Part shown: positions 17,649-26,926 of the stretch, piece by piece
Layout: every line of letters starts with the position of its first letter
How positions within the stretch are numbered: position 1 is the first letter of the stretch
Assembly: GCA_003151515.1 (NCBI GenBank)
Contig: PLXS01000025.1
Location: forward strand, 186,001-250,000
Length of the DNA stretch: 64,000 bases
Source: Opitutaceae bacterium
GTDB lineage: Bacteria > Verrucomicrobiota > Verrucomicrobiia > Opitutales > Opitutaceae
Reading direction: 5' to 3'
Position numbers and translations under genes: made by a program
Notes under the pieces: model-generated
Databases searched by the model: none
What the model saw: only the letters and a program-made list of their open reading frames with translations
Told to the model about the DNA's origin: nothing

Positions 17649-20600
17649 ATGATACCTCTTCTGATCGTAGCAGGACTGTTCGTCTACCTTTCGATAATAG
17701 GCCAGGCGGTCATAAGCCTCTTCAGGCCCCGAAACGGGGTCCTCTGGAGCTGGTTTGCGGCGCCCACGGTGGGCCTTTCCCTGCTCCTGATCGTCCTCAC
17801 GCGTCTGAATGTCGCGGGCATACCGGTGCGGGCGATGGGCCCGTGGGTCACCCTGGCGCTCCTCGTGCTCGCCGCGGCCGTCCTCGCCTGGCGCAGGCCG
17901 GTCCTGCCCCTTCGCCAGCTCAAGCCCTTCCTGCTGATCGCCCTCGGGGCCCTGGTCTACATCGGCTGGCCCTCGATACGCTTCGGCTTCAAGTGGATCT
18001 CCTACGGCAACGACGACATGGCGAACTACTGCCTCGCGGCGGAGCGCTTCCTTGAGCACGGCTACTACGACGTCCCGCTGCAGACCGACCTCGAGGGCCG
18101 CGACTACGCGCAGCACTACTGGTTCATGCACGCGCTGCAGCAGATCCGGCCCGGATCCGAGCTGACGGTCGCCTGGGTCGCCTCGCTCACGGGCCGGCGC
18201 GCCCACGAGGTCTTCATGCCGGCCATACTGATGCTGAGCCTGATGCAGCTCTTCGGCCTGGGGTGCGTGGCCCTGTGGCGGGGCCGCCACCGAAGGCTCG
18301 CGATCCTCGCCTTCTTCCTCTTTGCAACCAGCCCCCTCTTCGGCCTGGGGACGCTCTACCAGCTGATCGCCCAGGTCGGCGGGCTCGCGATCCTGCTGGT
18401 CGTGGGCTCCATCCTCTTCTCGGTGAGGCGCCCCACCCTGCGCACGGTGGGCGTGGCCTGCGTGCTGACGGCGGGCCTGGGGATATTCTACCCGGAGGTG
18501 TCTCCCTTCGTGGCCCTGGGCGTCATCCTGGTGGCCCTGAGGCTGCGCTTCACGCAGCCCGAGAAGCTGCGGCCCTACGCGCTGTTCATCCTGGCGGTCG
18601 CGGTCCTCACCTTCGTCCTCATAGCCAGCAGCACCTACGAGTTCATAAACACGCTCGTCATGCAGTCGGCCGGCTCGGCCGGCCTGGGCGCGATGGCGGA
18701 GATCAACGACCAGAGCGGCGGCCTCGTCCTGTTCCCCTGGACCCTCGTGCCGTCGTTCATACCGATGCTGTTCGGGCTGCACCCCTTCGGGATCGTGGGC
18801 ATCGACCCCCTGATCTCCACCCAGATCGTGGTCGGCGTCATCCTCCTGGCCTACTTCGCGTGGCGCACGTGGAGGAACTTCGCCGAGGGGGCTCCCTCCG
18901 GGTTCCTCGGGGTCGTCATGATCGTCCTCGGCATCTACCTCTTCCAGAAGGGCCAGGATTTCGGCCTGTTCAAGCTCGCGATGTACGCCCAGCCCGTGAC
19001 GACGCTCTGCCTGGCCCAAGGCTTTGGCTACTTCCTCTTCAAGAGGGACCCGCTTGTCCGCCGGCGCACCCTGATAACGATCGGCTTCTTTTTCCTGTGC
19101 ACGTCGGTCTCGCAGATCTACTACACATACGAGTCGCTCGGCATCCGGGGCGGCGGGCTGGCCGAGGTCGTGAGGGGCTCGCAGCTTGGCGTCTCCTTCA
19201 GGCCGCCCAAGAACCTGAAATACGGCGGCATCGAGAGCGACATATCCAACGTCGTTAGCGCGAAGATGCTCTCCATGTACACCCAGGGGATCGACACGCG
19301 CTTCCTTTCCCGAAGCTACATGGACAACATCGCGAACATCGCGGTGCTCAAATTCCTGCGCACGCCAGACCCCGACCTTGGGCCGCAGGCGCGCCTGGTC
19401 GAGAAGCTCTCCCTGCTCAGGTTCATGCTCCCGCCCGAGCTCCTGAAGGACGACATCCCCGACTACAAGGTGGTGACCATCCACAGGGAGGCCAACAGCG
19501 TGCTGTACGCGAACAACTGGACCGAGACGAGCTCGCGGCACCTCGACTACAACGACCGCCTCTTCGTCTCCATCCGCACGGACCTGGACCACTTCAACAA
19601 GTACAATCCCGGCACCGGCTGGACCGTGCAGAACATGTACCAGTACAAGCTCGAGAGCCAGGTGAGCGACCACCTGGTCTTCGTGCACTCGGAGCTCAGC
19701 CCCCACTACTACTCGTCGGCGCGCTTCAAGGCCGCCTTCTTCCAGCGCGAAACCGAGCCCATCTCCAACGGCACGGCGTTCTTCCACGGCACGGGGCGCT
19801 TCAACGTCTTCCACATCATCAACCCGTCGCCCGACCTGAGGGCGATGGTCGACTTCTCGCGCACCTCGCTCGGCACCGGCCGCACGCTCCTGCCCAAGAG
19901 GGCCACGGTAATCGGCGACGAGGACTACCACCTGCCCTTTGTCGGCTCGGGCTCGGCCCGCATATTCTCCCAGGTCATCGAGCCCGAATACTTCGAGGGC
20001 CAGGCCTACTTCATGATCGACTTCGGCGACCCCGCCCGCGTGATCGAAAAGACGAAGACGGGGCTCATGCGCTGGTACGGCCTCAAGTTCGCCCTGGACG
20101 ACAGGCGCCTGGTCGGCTTCACGCGCGACATCTCGGTGATAACCGACGAGCAGTACCGCTCGATGCCGAGGCCCACCAAGATCAGCGTCTTCCCGCACGA
20201 TCTTCTCGAGTACAAGGGGCTCGAGTACTCCGGCATCTACGAGGACGGCTGGACCGGGACCGACGCCTATTTCAAGCTGGGCGCGTCCCACACGGGCCAG
20301 GTGCTCTACTTCAAGGGCTACATCCCGGACATCCCGCGCTTCCGCAAGCAGGGCGTCGACGCCACCATCTCGATCAACGAGAAGCCGACCGAGGTCGTGA
20401 ACCTCAAGGCGGGCAAGTTCGAGATCGCGCGCCTCATCAAGGAGTCGGCCGACATCACCTCGATAGTGCTGCACTTCTCCGACTCCCAGGTATACGACAC
20501 CGACAAGGACAAGCGGGCGGTCTCGGCCTTCGTGGACGAGATCTCTATAAACGACATCGCGGACTTCGGCAGCTTCCGCAACGTGGCGAACGAGGCGGGC

Positions 20601-21302
20601 GAGAAGTTCACCGTCACCGGCATCGACAGCGACGGCTGGATGGCCAAGTCGGCGGAGTTCAGGGCGCCGGCGTTCGAGGGCTTCAAGGTGCTAAAGATCG
20701 ACCTCGAGATGCCGGGATGGGCCCCGATCGCCTCGAACGAGCTGCGTGCGTCGGTTGACGGGCGCCTGGTCCAGTCGGACTCGGTGCCGAGGCAGACTTT
20801 CGAGAGCGTCTATGTTCCGCTGCCGCCCGGAGCCCAGCGCCTCGTCCATCTCGACGCCTCGTCTGTGTTCGCGCTCCCCAACCAGGAGCGCCGCAGGTCC
20901 TTCGCGCTCAAGAACATCTCCTTTGAGAACCTGAGCCAGACCGACCTCTTCGCCCGGGGCTGGCACAAGTCGGGCTACCTCTTCGACATCCACGGGGCTG
21001 ACACGGACGGCTGGGTCGACAAGCGCCTCGAGCTGCGATTCCCGGGGACCGAAAGCTTCAAGGAGGCGATCATCCAGGTGATCCGCTACCCGGCGAGGAG
21101 CGACATGGCGCTCTCCCTGACCGTGGACGGTAACGCGCAGCCGGCGCGCACGCTGGGGCTGGAAACGACGGAGACGATCCGCATCCCGCTCGCGCAGGGC
21201 CGCGACACCACGGCCACGCTCGAGGCCGGCCGGGATTACCCACTCGGGGCCCCGGACACCCGCCTGCGCTCCTACCGCGTCGTGAACATCGACTTCGACT
21301 GA
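17649..21302 (+). CDS. Large polytopic membrane protein with three C-terminal beta-type repeats
   Basis: A 1217-residue protein of unknown function. Residues 1-500 hold about twelve hydrophobic helices. After the third comes a loop with SYGNDDMANYCLAAERFLEHGYYD, whose placement resembles the acidic first periplasmic loop of GT-C glycosyltransferases. Residues 500-1217 are soluble and presumably periplasmic. The last 355 residues contain three copies of a unit of about 125 residues beginning EDGWTGTDAYFKL, SDGWMAKSAEFRA and TDGWVDKRLELRF, at about 863, 992 and 1116. These look like carbohydrate-binding beta-sandwiches. It lies between the GT9-GT2 fusion and a polyprenyl-phosphate-type GT2 that could make its donor. 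Confidence 0.7.
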   Translation: MIPLLIVAGLFVYLSIIGQAVISLFRPRNGVLWSWFAAPTVGLSLLLIVLTRLNVAGIPVRAMGPWVTLALLVLAAAVLAWRRPVLPLRQLKPFLLIALGALVYIGWPSIRFGFKWISYGNDDMANYCLAAERFLEHGYYDVPLQTDLEGRDYAQHYWFMHALQQIRPGSELTVAWVASLTGRRAHEVFMPAILMLSLMQLFGLGCVALWRGRHRRLAILAFFLFATSPLFGLGTLYQLIAQVGGLAILLVVGSILFSVRRPTLRTVGVACVLTAGLGIFYPEVSPFVALGVILVALRLRFTQPEKLRPYALFILAVAVLTFVLIASSTYEFINTLVMQSAGSAGLGAMAEINDQSGGLVLFPWTLVPSFIPMLFGLHPFGIVGIDPLISTQIVVGVILLAYFAWRTWRNFAEGAPSGFLGVVMIVLGIYLFQKGQDFGLFKLAMYAQPVTTLCLAQGFGYFLFKRDPLVRRRTLITIGFFFLCTSVSQIYYTYESLGIRGGGLAEVVRGSQLGVSFRPPKNLKYGGIESDISNVVSAKMLSMYTQGIDTRFLSRSYMDNIANIAVLKFLRTPDPDLGPQARLVEKLSLLRFMLPPELLKDDIPDYKVVTIHREANSVLYANNWTETSSRHLDYNDRLFVSIRTDLDHFNKYNPGTGWTVQNMYQYKLESQVSDHLVFVHSELSPHYYSSARFKAAFFQRETEPISNGTAFFHGTGRFNVFHIINPSPDLRAMVDFSRTSLGTGRTLLPKRATVIGDEDYHLPFVGSGSARIFSQVIEPEYFEGQAYFMIDFGDPARVIEKTKTGLMRWYGLKFALDDRRLVGFTRDISVITDEQYRSMPRPTKISVFPHDLLEYKGLEYSGIYEDGWTGTDAYFKLGASHTGQVLYFKGYIPDIPRFRKQGVDATISINEKPTEVVNLKAGKFEIARLIKESADITSIVLHFSDSQVYDTDKDKRAVSAFVDEISINDIADFGSFRNVANEAGEKFTVTGIDSDGWMAKSAEFRAPAFEGFKVLKIDLEMPGWAPIASNELRASVDGRLVQSDSVPRQTFESVYVPLPPGAQRLVHLDASSVFALPNQERRRSFALKNISFENLSQTDLFARGWHKSGYLFDIHGADTDGWVDKRLELRFPGTESFKEAIIQVIRYPARSDMALSLTVDGNAQPARTLGLETTETIRIPLAQGRDTTATLEAGRDYPLGAPDTRLRSYRVVNIDFD
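20235..21299 (+). repeat. Three tandem protein-level repeats starting with a DGW motif
   Basis: Within the 1217-residue membrane protein, units begin at about residues 863 (YEDGWTGTDAYFKL), 992 (DSDGWMAKSAEFRA) and 1116 (DTDGWVDKRLELRF). Each continues with an aliphatic strand, a proline-containing turn and a phrase such as RASVDGR or SLTVDGN, followed by an acidic-aromatic ending. Spacing is 124-129 residues. The DNA is diverged, so these are old domain duplications and not recent DNA repeats. Confidence 0.65.
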
Positions 21303-21328
21303 GTTTTTGCCCATCCTGACCTGCTCTC

Positions 21329-22264
21329 ATGCTCCTAAGCCTCGTCGTTCCGGTCTACCGGGAGGAGAAGAACATCCCGGAATTCTTCCGCAGGATCACG
21401 CCCATACTCGGGTCCATCACTCAGGACTATGAGATCATCTTCTCGATGGACCCCTCGCCCGACCGGACCGAGGAGGTCATCCTCAAGCTCCGGGAGAAGG
21501 ATCCCCGGATAAAGCTCCTCAAGTTCTCGCGCCGCTTCGGCCAGCCCATGGCGAGCCTCGCCGGCATGCAGTACTCCCGGGGCGACGCCGTCATCGTGAT
21601 GGACGTCGACATGCAGGACCCCCCGGAGCTCGTGATGCAGATGGTCGCCAAGTGGAGGGAGGGCTACGACGTCGTCCTGCCGCAGCGCACGCGCAGGACC
21701 GGGGAACCCTGGATCAAGCGCCTGGTGGCCGAGACGGGCTACAAGGTGATCAACAAGATAGCGGACGTGCGGATCCCCCCCAACACGGGAGACTTCCGGC
21801 TCATGGCCCGCCGGGTCGTGGACGAGGTCGTGAGGCTCAAGGAGAGCCACGGGTTCCTGAGGGGCATGGTTGCCGTCGTGGGATTCAGGCAGTTCCTCCT
21901 GCCCTTCGAGCGGCCGGCGCGCTTCTCCGGGCAAACGAACTACAACCGCTTCTTCGGGTCCCTTCGCATCGGCTTCAACGGAATCTTCTGCTTCTCCACC
22001 TACGCCCTCACGCTGAGCACGATGTTCGGCTTCATCATCGCCGGATTTTCGTTCCTGCTGATGGCGATCTACCTTTTCTATAAGTTCATGGGCTGGACGA
22101 TCCTTTGGGGCAACCCAACGCTCGTCATCCTCATCTCGTTTCTCGGCGGCATCCAGCTGATCAGCGTCGGGATCCTGGGCGAGTACATCGGCAGGATCTA
22201 CGAGGAAGTCAGGTCGCGGCCCAGGTTCATCGTTGACCGGGCCGAGGGATTCGGGGGCAAATAG
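21329..22264 (+). CDS. GT2 polyprenyl-phosphate glycosyltransferase with two C-terminal membrane helices
   Basis: A 311-residue GT2 enzyme of the DPM1/ArnC/GtrB type. It begins SLVVPVYREEKNIPEFF, has the metal-binding MDVDMQDPP near residue 92, and ends with two membrane helices (about 228-253 and 264-289) and the cytoplasmic LGEYIGRIYEEVRSRPRF tail usual for this subfamily. Such proteins move a sugar from a nucleotide donor to polyprenyl phosphate on the cytoplasmic face. The lipid-linked sugar is then flipped and used by GT-C enzymes. The 1217-residue membrane protein directly upstream and the other polytopic proteins are plausible users. The methyltransferase gene follows after six bases. 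Confidence 0.85.
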   Translation: MLLSLVVPVYREEKNIPEFFRRITPILGSITQDYEIIFSMDPSPDRTEEVILKLREKDPRIKLLKFSRRFGQPMASLAGMQYSRGDAVIVMDVDMQDPPELVMQMVAKWREGYDVVLPQRTRRTGEPWIKRLVAETGYKVINKIADVRIPPNTGDFRLMARRVVDEVVRLKESHGFLRGMVAVVGFRQFLLPFERPARFSGQTNYNRFFGSLRIGFNGIFCFSTYALTLSTMFGFIIAGFSFLLMAIYLFYKFMGWTILWGNPTLVILISFLGGIQLISVGILGEYIGRIYEEVRSRPRFIVDRAEGFGGK

Positions 22265-22270
22265 CAATCC

Positions 22271-23002
22271 ATGCAAACCGCGAAGTGGCCCAAGGTGCTT
22301 CCCCCGATGACCTCGGAGCAGAAGCGCATAAGCGACGAATTCATGAAGCTCTGGCACCAGGAGCTTCCCCACAAGTTCGGGATCGTCGACCGGTTCAACC
22401 ACGGCTTCCCCGTCAAGAACTCGAGGCCGGGCTTCAGAACGAGCGTCGAGATTGGCGCCGGCTTGGGCGAGCACATCCACTACGAGAAGCTGACGCCCGA
22501 GCAGGAGGAGAACTACTACGCGGTCGAGTTGAGGGAGAACATGGCGGCCGAGATCCGCAGGCGCTTCCCCAACGTGAAGGCCATCACGGGCGACTGCCAG
22601 GCCCGCCTGGGTTTCGCGGACGGCTTTTTCGACAGGTACATCGCGGTCCACGTCCTTGAGCACCTGCCCGACCTGCCCTCGTGCATCAGGGAGGCCTACC
22701 GCCTAATAAACAAGGAGAGGGGCCAGATGCTGGTCGTCATCCCCTGCGAGGGGAGCCCGGCCTACTCGCTCGCGAGGAAGATCTCGGCCGAGCGCGTCTA
22801 CAACCGCCACTTCAAGGGCGGATACAGCTGGCTCATCTCGAGGGAGCATATCAACCGCCCCCACGAGATCCTGGCCGAGCTGCACCCGTATTTCACGATC
22901 GAGCGGAAGGTCCTCTTCCCGCTGCCCTTCCTGCCCTTCATCTTCAACAACCTCTGCATCGGCCTCGCGCTCAAGCCCCGCCCCGCGCCGCTCCCGAGGT
23001 AG
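22271..23002 (+). CDS. SAM-dependent methyltransferase
   Basis: A 243-residue class I methyltransferase (Methyltransf_11-like). The SAM motif EIGAGLGEHIHYE is near residue 57, an acidic position follows in AVELRENM, and the motif-IV region reads YIAVHVLEHLPDLPSCIREAYRLINKERGQMLVVIPCEG. The late part has SREHINRPHEI and a hydrophobic LPFLPFIFNNLCIGLAL stretch that could dock at the membrane. It sits between the polyprenyl-phosphate-type GT2 and an epimerase, so it probably methylates a sugar or a lipid-linked glycan. The substrate cannot be read from the sequence. Confidence 0.75.
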   Translation: MQTAKWPKVLPPMTSEQKRISDEFMKLWHQELPHKFGIVDRFNHGFPVKNSRPGFRTSVEIGAGLGEHIHYEKLTPEQEENYYAVELRENMAAEIRRRFPNVKAITGDCQARLGFADGFFDRYIAVHVLEHLPDLPSCIREAYRLINKERGQMLVVIPCEGSPAYSLARKISAERVYNRHFKGGYSWLISREHINRPHEILAELHPYFTIERKVLFPLPFLPFIFNNLCIGLALKPRPAPLPR

Positions 23003-23021
23003 GCCCGGCCTCCCGCCATTC

Positions 23022-23996
23022 ATGAAAAGGGTGTTCGTGACCGGCGCCGCCGGTTTCATAGCCTCAAACCTGACCGACCGTCTGCTGGCCGACGGCGTCA
23101 GCGTCGTCGGCTGGGACAACATGTCCACGGGCCAGGAGCGCTTCCTGGAAGGCGCCTCCAAATCGCCCGACTTCCGCCTCGTCAGGGGCGACAACCTCGA
23201 TCTGCCGGCGCTGACAAAGGCCATGGCCGGATGCGACATCGTGTTCCACCTGGCGGCGAACGCCGACGTGCGCTTCGGCACCGACCACCCGAGGCGCGAC
23301 CTGGAGCAGAACACGATCGCGACCCACAACGTCCTCGAGGCGATGCGCGCGAACGCGGTCAAGGCGATCGCGTTCTCGTCGACCGGCTCCGTCTACGGCG
23401 AGACCAAGGTGATCCCCACCCCGGAGGACGCCCCCTTCCCCGTTCAGACCTCGCTCTACGGGGCGTCCAAGGTCGCCGGCGAGGGCCTCATCCAGGCCTA
23501 CGGGGAGGGTTTCGGCTTCGAGGCCTACATCTTCCGCTTCGTCTCGATCCTCGGGGAGCGCTACACGCACGGGCACGTCTTCGACTTCTACAAGCAGCTG
23601 GCCGACCATCCGGACTCGCTCAAGATCCTCGGTGACGGCACCCAGAGGAAGAGCTACCTCTACGTCCAGGACTGCGTCGACGCGATTCTCCACGTGACGC
23701 GGGCGGGCACGGCCAGGGGAGCAGCCCACGGCACTCAGGTGTACAACCTGGGCACGACCGAGTACGTCCAGGTGAACGACAGCGTCGGGCACATCTGCAA
23801 GGCGCTCGGGCTAAGCCCAAAGCTGCAGTACACGGGGGGGGACCGCGGCTGGATCGGCGACAACCCCTTCATTCTTCTGGACACCAGGAAGATCCAGGCG
23901 ACGGGCTGGAGGCCCAAGCTCACGATCGAGCAGGGAATCATCCGGACGCTTCGCTGGCTCGAGGCGAACCGCTGGGTTTTCGAGGCCCGGCACTAG
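23022..23996 (+). CDS. NAD-dependent sugar-nucleotide epimerase/dehydratase
   Basis: A 324-residue extended SDR like UDP-glucose 4-epimerase or dTDP/UDP-sugar dehydratases. The Rossmann motif TGAAGFIASN is at the N-terminus, SSTGSVYGE carries the catalytic serine, and SLYGASK supplies the YxxxK pair. The late SYLYVQDCVDAI segment is typical of this group. It is the last gene of the plus-strand run. Its stop codon shares bases 23994-23995 with the stop of the convergent flavoprotein. With that UGM-like neighbour, a GalE-type 4-epimerase making UDP-galactose is a reasonable guess, but other epimerases cannot be excluded. Confidence 0.8.
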   Translation: MKRVFVTGAAGFIASNLTDRLLADGVSVVGWDNMSTGQERFLEGASKSPDFRLVRGDNLDLPALTKAMAGCDIVFHLAANADVRFGTDHPRRDLEQNTIATHNVLEAMRANAVKAIAFSSTGSVYGETKVIPTPEDAPFPVQTSLYGASKVAGEGLIQAYGEGFGFEAYIFRFVSILGERYTHGHVFDFYKQLADHPDSLKILGDGTQRKSYLYVQDCVDAILHVTRAGTARGAAHGTQVYNLGTTEYVQVNDSVGHICKALGLSPKLQYTGGDRGWIGDNPFILLDTRKIQATGWRPKLTIEQGIIRTLRWLEANRWVFEARH

Positions 23997-25531
23997 GCCG
24001 TCGGCCGCGGCTCATTCGGGCCGGTCGGCTGCGGGACCTGCCGGCCGCTCGTGTCGGGCTCCGAGGCGCCCTCGTGGTACTCGGCGTCGGAGTTCACGTT
24101 CCACAGGTTGAACGCGGCCCCCTCCAGGTTCCTCACCGCAAGCATCGCCGTCATCATCGAGTGGTCCTGGTTGTTGTACTTGTGCATGCCGTTGCGCCCG
24201 ACGACCCGAATGTTCGGGAACCGCTCCAGCTCCCTGCGGATCACATCCACATTCGCCCGGTAGCCGGGATCGTAGACGGGATAGGCCTTCTCGACGCGAA
24301 CGACGGTCCCCTCCCTCACTTTCGCGGCCTCCACCAGGCCAAGCTGGGCGAGCTCGCTTTTGCCCAGCGCAACGAGGTCTTCATCCGAGGAGTTCCAGAG
24401 GCCATCGCCGGCGAAGCAGAAGTACTCAAGGCCGAGGCAGGTTGTGCCGGGGCGCCCAACCATCGCCTCGCTCCAGTTCCTGAAGTTTTGGATCCTTCCG
24501 AGGCGGACACCGGGTTCATGGATGTATATCCAATTGTCCGGGAAAGGGTTATCGCCATCGACTACCAGGGCCACAGTCAGAAAATCCCGGTACTTGAGAG
24601 CCTTCGCTGCGGCGAGCGCCTCGGCCGAAAGCGCTGGATCAAAGGCGAGCACGGCCTCCCTAAGCGGCATGGACAGGATGAATTCGTCGGCCCCGAAGGA
24701 TCGGGAGCCCCCGTTCACCTCGACGAACACCACTCGGCCGCCCTCGTGGCGGATGCGCGTGACCCGGGAGCCCATCTCGATTCGCCCGCCCATCGACTGC
24801 AGGTCCGACGCCGTCTTCTCCCACATCTGGCCGGGGCCCAGGCGCGGGTACGAGAAGGTGTCGATCAGCGTCTTGATCGTAGCCGCTCCCGTGCGGCGCC
24901 GGAACGCGCCGGCAATCGCCTTCGAGAGCGACAGGCCGCGGATCCTCTGGGCAGCCCAGTCGGCGCTGATCTCGCTCGTGGGCGTCCCCCACACCTTCTC
25001 CGTGTACGTCTTGAAGAAGATCCGGAACAGGCGCCTGCCGAAGCGGTTCGTCACCCAATCCTCGAAAGAGGTCTCCGGCCGGCGCGGGAACAGGCGCGCC
25101 CAGGCGTAGCTTGCCACGCACGCCGCGCTCGAAAACGGCCCCAGATTCCAGAATGCGTTCCAGGGCTTGAGCGGATAGTCGAAGAAGCGCCGCCTGTAGT
25201 AGATGCGCGACATGCGGCGCACCTCGATGAAGTCGTCCGGCAGGCGCTCCCTCCACCAGCGCACGACCTCCGCGCTCTTGCTGAAGAACCTGTGCCCTCC
25301 GATGTCGAAGCGGTAGCCGTTGGCGCGCACGGTGCGCGCGATCCCGCCGACGTATTCGGGATCCCTCTCAACGACGGTCACCTTCCAGCCCAGCCGGGCG
25401 GCCTCGAAAGCCGCCGTCAGCCCGGCCGGGCCCGCGCCCACCACGACCAGCCTCCTCGGCGCGGGATGGCACTCGGATGGGGGGGAAGCGGTCACGGATG
25501 CCGAGGCTTGCGCATTGCCGCGCGCCCTCAA
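23993..25531 (-). CDS. FAD-dependent oxidoreductase of the UDP-galactopyranose mutase-like group
   Basis: A 512-residue flavoprotein. The FAD-binding Rossmann motif GAGPAG is at residues 32-37 with VTVVERD at the end of the second strand. FDIGGHRFFSK (about 75-85) parallels the histidine-containing flavin contact of UDP-galactopyranose mutase, and FDYPLKPWNA follows as in UGM-like proteins. The late half has EKVWGTPTSEIS and MHKYNNQDHSM, also UGM-like. True UGM is shorter (about 370-390 residues), so this longer relative may act on another sugar nucleotide or be an amine-oxidase-type protein. The first 25 residues are low-complexity and the real start may be later. It is divergent from the small anchored protein gene across a 75-base gap. 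Confidence 0.75.
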   Translation of the reverse strand: MRARGNAQASASVTASPPSECHPAPRRLVVVGAGPAGLTAAFEAARLGWKVTVVERDPEYVGGIARTVRANGYRFDIGGHRFFSKSAEVVRWWRERLPDDFIEVRRMSRIYYRRRFFDYPLKPWNAFWNLGPFSSAACVASYAWARLFPRRPETSFEDWVTNRFGRRLFRIFFKTYTEKVWGTPTSEISADWAAQRIRGLSLSKAIAGAFRRRTGAATIKTLIDTFSYPRLGPGQMWEKTASDLQSMGGRIEMGSRVTRIRHEGGRVVFVEVNGGSRSFGADEFILSMPLREAVLAFDPALSAEALAAAKALKYRDFLTVALVVDGDNPFPDNWIYIHEPGVRLGRIQNFRNWSEAMVGRPGTTCLGLEYFCFAGDGLWNSSDEDLVALGKSELAQLGLVEAAKVREGTVVRVEKAYPVYDPGYRANVDVIRRELERFPNIRVVGRNGMHKYNNQDHSMMTAMLAVRNLEGAAFNLWNVNSDAEYHEGASEPDTSGRQVPQPTGPNEPRPTA

Positions 25532-25606
25532 CTCGAATCTTCTCGCCGGGCGGCGCCGTTACGAAAACCTTCGCCAACGCGGCGCCTTTCCGCCTACGGT
25601 AAGGCG

Positions 25607-26101
25607 ATGAAATGGCTCCTCGCCGCCCTCGCCGCCGCCCTGATAGCGGGGTACGTCCTCTGGCAGCGAAACTCGGTCAAGACGTCATACGTCAATGGAT
25701 TACCCCCCTACACGAACCTGCCGGGGCGCGACTTCATCCTCGAGAGGGACTGCTACATCTTCAAGTTCAAGAGCCGCGACTCGGACTGGCCGTATTTCGC
25801 GAGCCACGCGACCGTCCCCGAGCTTCCAGCCGAGGTCACGCAGGTAAACGTGGGCAAGGACTTCCCGGACGCCCGGATCCTCGGCGTCCTCAGCATCGGC
25901 GACCATTTCCGGATCGCCTCCGTCCGCAGGGACCAGAGCCGCACCGAGACCAGGATCAGCTTCGAAGTGGCGCTCTCCAACGAGTCGACGCGCCCGTATC
26001 CGCGCCTGGACGCCTACTGGATCATGGATCATTCGCCCGAGAAGGACGGCAATGCTCCCTGGATTTTGACGAGCTACGCCGTCGCGATCGGCAAGGAATG
26101 A
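25607..26101 (+). CDS. Small membrane-anchored protein of unknown function
   Basis: A 164-residue protein starting MKWLLAALAAALIAGYVLW, an uncleaved signal anchor or signal peptide. The rest is a soluble, probably periplasmic domain with alternating hydrophobic strands (FILERDCYIFKF, RISFEVALSN, DAYWIMDHSPEKDGNAPWILTSYAVAI). I do not recognise the family. The reading frame is open far upstream, but that part lies antisense to the flavoprotein gene and is rejected; the ATG at 25607 follows AAGGCG. Its TGA overlaps the next start codon (26101), so it is translated together with the short-chain dehydrogenase. Confidence 0.65.
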   Translation: MKWLLAALAAALIAGYVLWQRNSVKTSYVNGLPPYTNLPGRDFILERDCYIFKFKSRDSDWPYFASHATVPELPAEVTQVNVGKDFPDARILGVLSIGDHFRIASVRRDQSRTETRISFEVALSNESTRPYPRLDAYWIMDHSPEKDGNAPWILTSYAVAIGKE

Positions 26102-26925
26102 TGAACATAGTCGTCACGGGTTCGAGCACGGGCATCGGAAGGGCCCTGGTCCTGCGCCTCATAGCCGAGGACCACAGGGTCTGGGGACTCGCCCGCTCCG
26201 ACCAGAGCGAGTTGGCCGCCATGCAGAACGGCGCCTTCCGGGCGACCCGGTGCGATGTCAGCAAGTGGCCAGATGTCGAGCGCGCGGCCCGGGAGATCGG
26301 AGCCGCCTGGAACCATGTCGAGGGCCTCGTTTGCTGCGCGGGCTCCCAGGGAGAGGTCGGACCGGCTGTCCGGGCCGATCCCGCGCGCTGGAGCGCGACC
26401 GTGCACGCCAACCTGGACGGGACGTTCAACGCGATCAGGGCCTTCTACACGCTCCTCGCCCGGGCGCCGCGCCGCTCCAAGGTGATATGCTTCTCAGGCG
26501 GGGGAGCCACGAAGCCGCGCGCCAATTTTTCGGCTTACGGCGTTGCGAAGACCGGGATAGTGCGCCTCGTGGAGACGATCGCCGAGGAGGAGTCGCAGGC
26601 GCCGCTCGACATCAACGCAGTGGCGCCGGGCGCCATCGCGACGCGGCTCACCGACGAGGTGATCGCGCTCGGGCCCGACGTCGCGGGCCAGGCGGAATTT
26701 GATGCGGCCGTGAAGCAGAAGGCCGGAGGCGGCGCCTCCCTGGAGCGCGCCCTCGACCTCGTCGAATGGCTCCTCTCGCCCAAGAGCGACGGAATCTCGG
26801 GAAGGCTCATCAGCGCCCCGTGGGACCCTTGGCCCGGCCTCGGGGAGCACGTGGGAACGCTGGCAAGGAGCGATGTCTACACGCTGCGGCGCATTGTCCC
26901 GGCGGACCGCCACATGGGCCTTTAG
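26101..26925 (+). CDS. Short-chain dehydrogenase/reductase
   Basis: A 274-residue classical SDR. The cofactor motif TGSSTGIG is at residues 6-13, the CCAGSQG loop near 79, and the catalytic YGVAK (Y146, K150) follows a serine in FSGGGA. NAVAPGAIATRL is the usual loop after the active site. The tail (WDPWPGLGEH and on to the end) is longer than in the simplest members. ATG 26101 overlaps the stop of the upstream gene; ATG 26098 is an equal alternative. The Gfo/Idh gene begins one base after the stop codon, so the product probably serves sugar-nucleotide metabolism, but its substrate is unknown. Confidence 0.78.
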   Translation: MNIVVTGSSTGIGRALVLRLIAEDHRVWGLARSDQSELAAMQNGAFRATRCDVSKWPDVERAAREIGAAWNHVEGLVCCAGSQGEVGPAVRADPARWSATVHANLDGTFNAIRAFYTLLARAPRRSKVICFSGGGATKPRANFSAYGVAKTGIVRLVETIAEEESQAPLDINAVAPGAIATRLTDEVIALGPDVAGQAEFDAAVKQKAGGGASLERALDLVEWLLSPKSDGISGRLISAPWDPWPGLGEHVGTLARSDVYTLRRIVPADRHMGL

Positions 26926-26926
26926 C

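Noticed and set aside
17334..20474. Open minus-strand frame of 1046 codons
   Set aside because: It is antisense to the 944- and 1217-residue genes, is rich in Arg/Gly/Ala/Asp/Glu/His as expected for a high-GC shadow frame, and has no domain or motif.
24074..25606. Long plus-strand extension ahead of the small anchored protein
   Set aside because: It is antisense to the UGM-like flavoprotein, lacks conserved features, and the signal anchor starts naturally at 25607.
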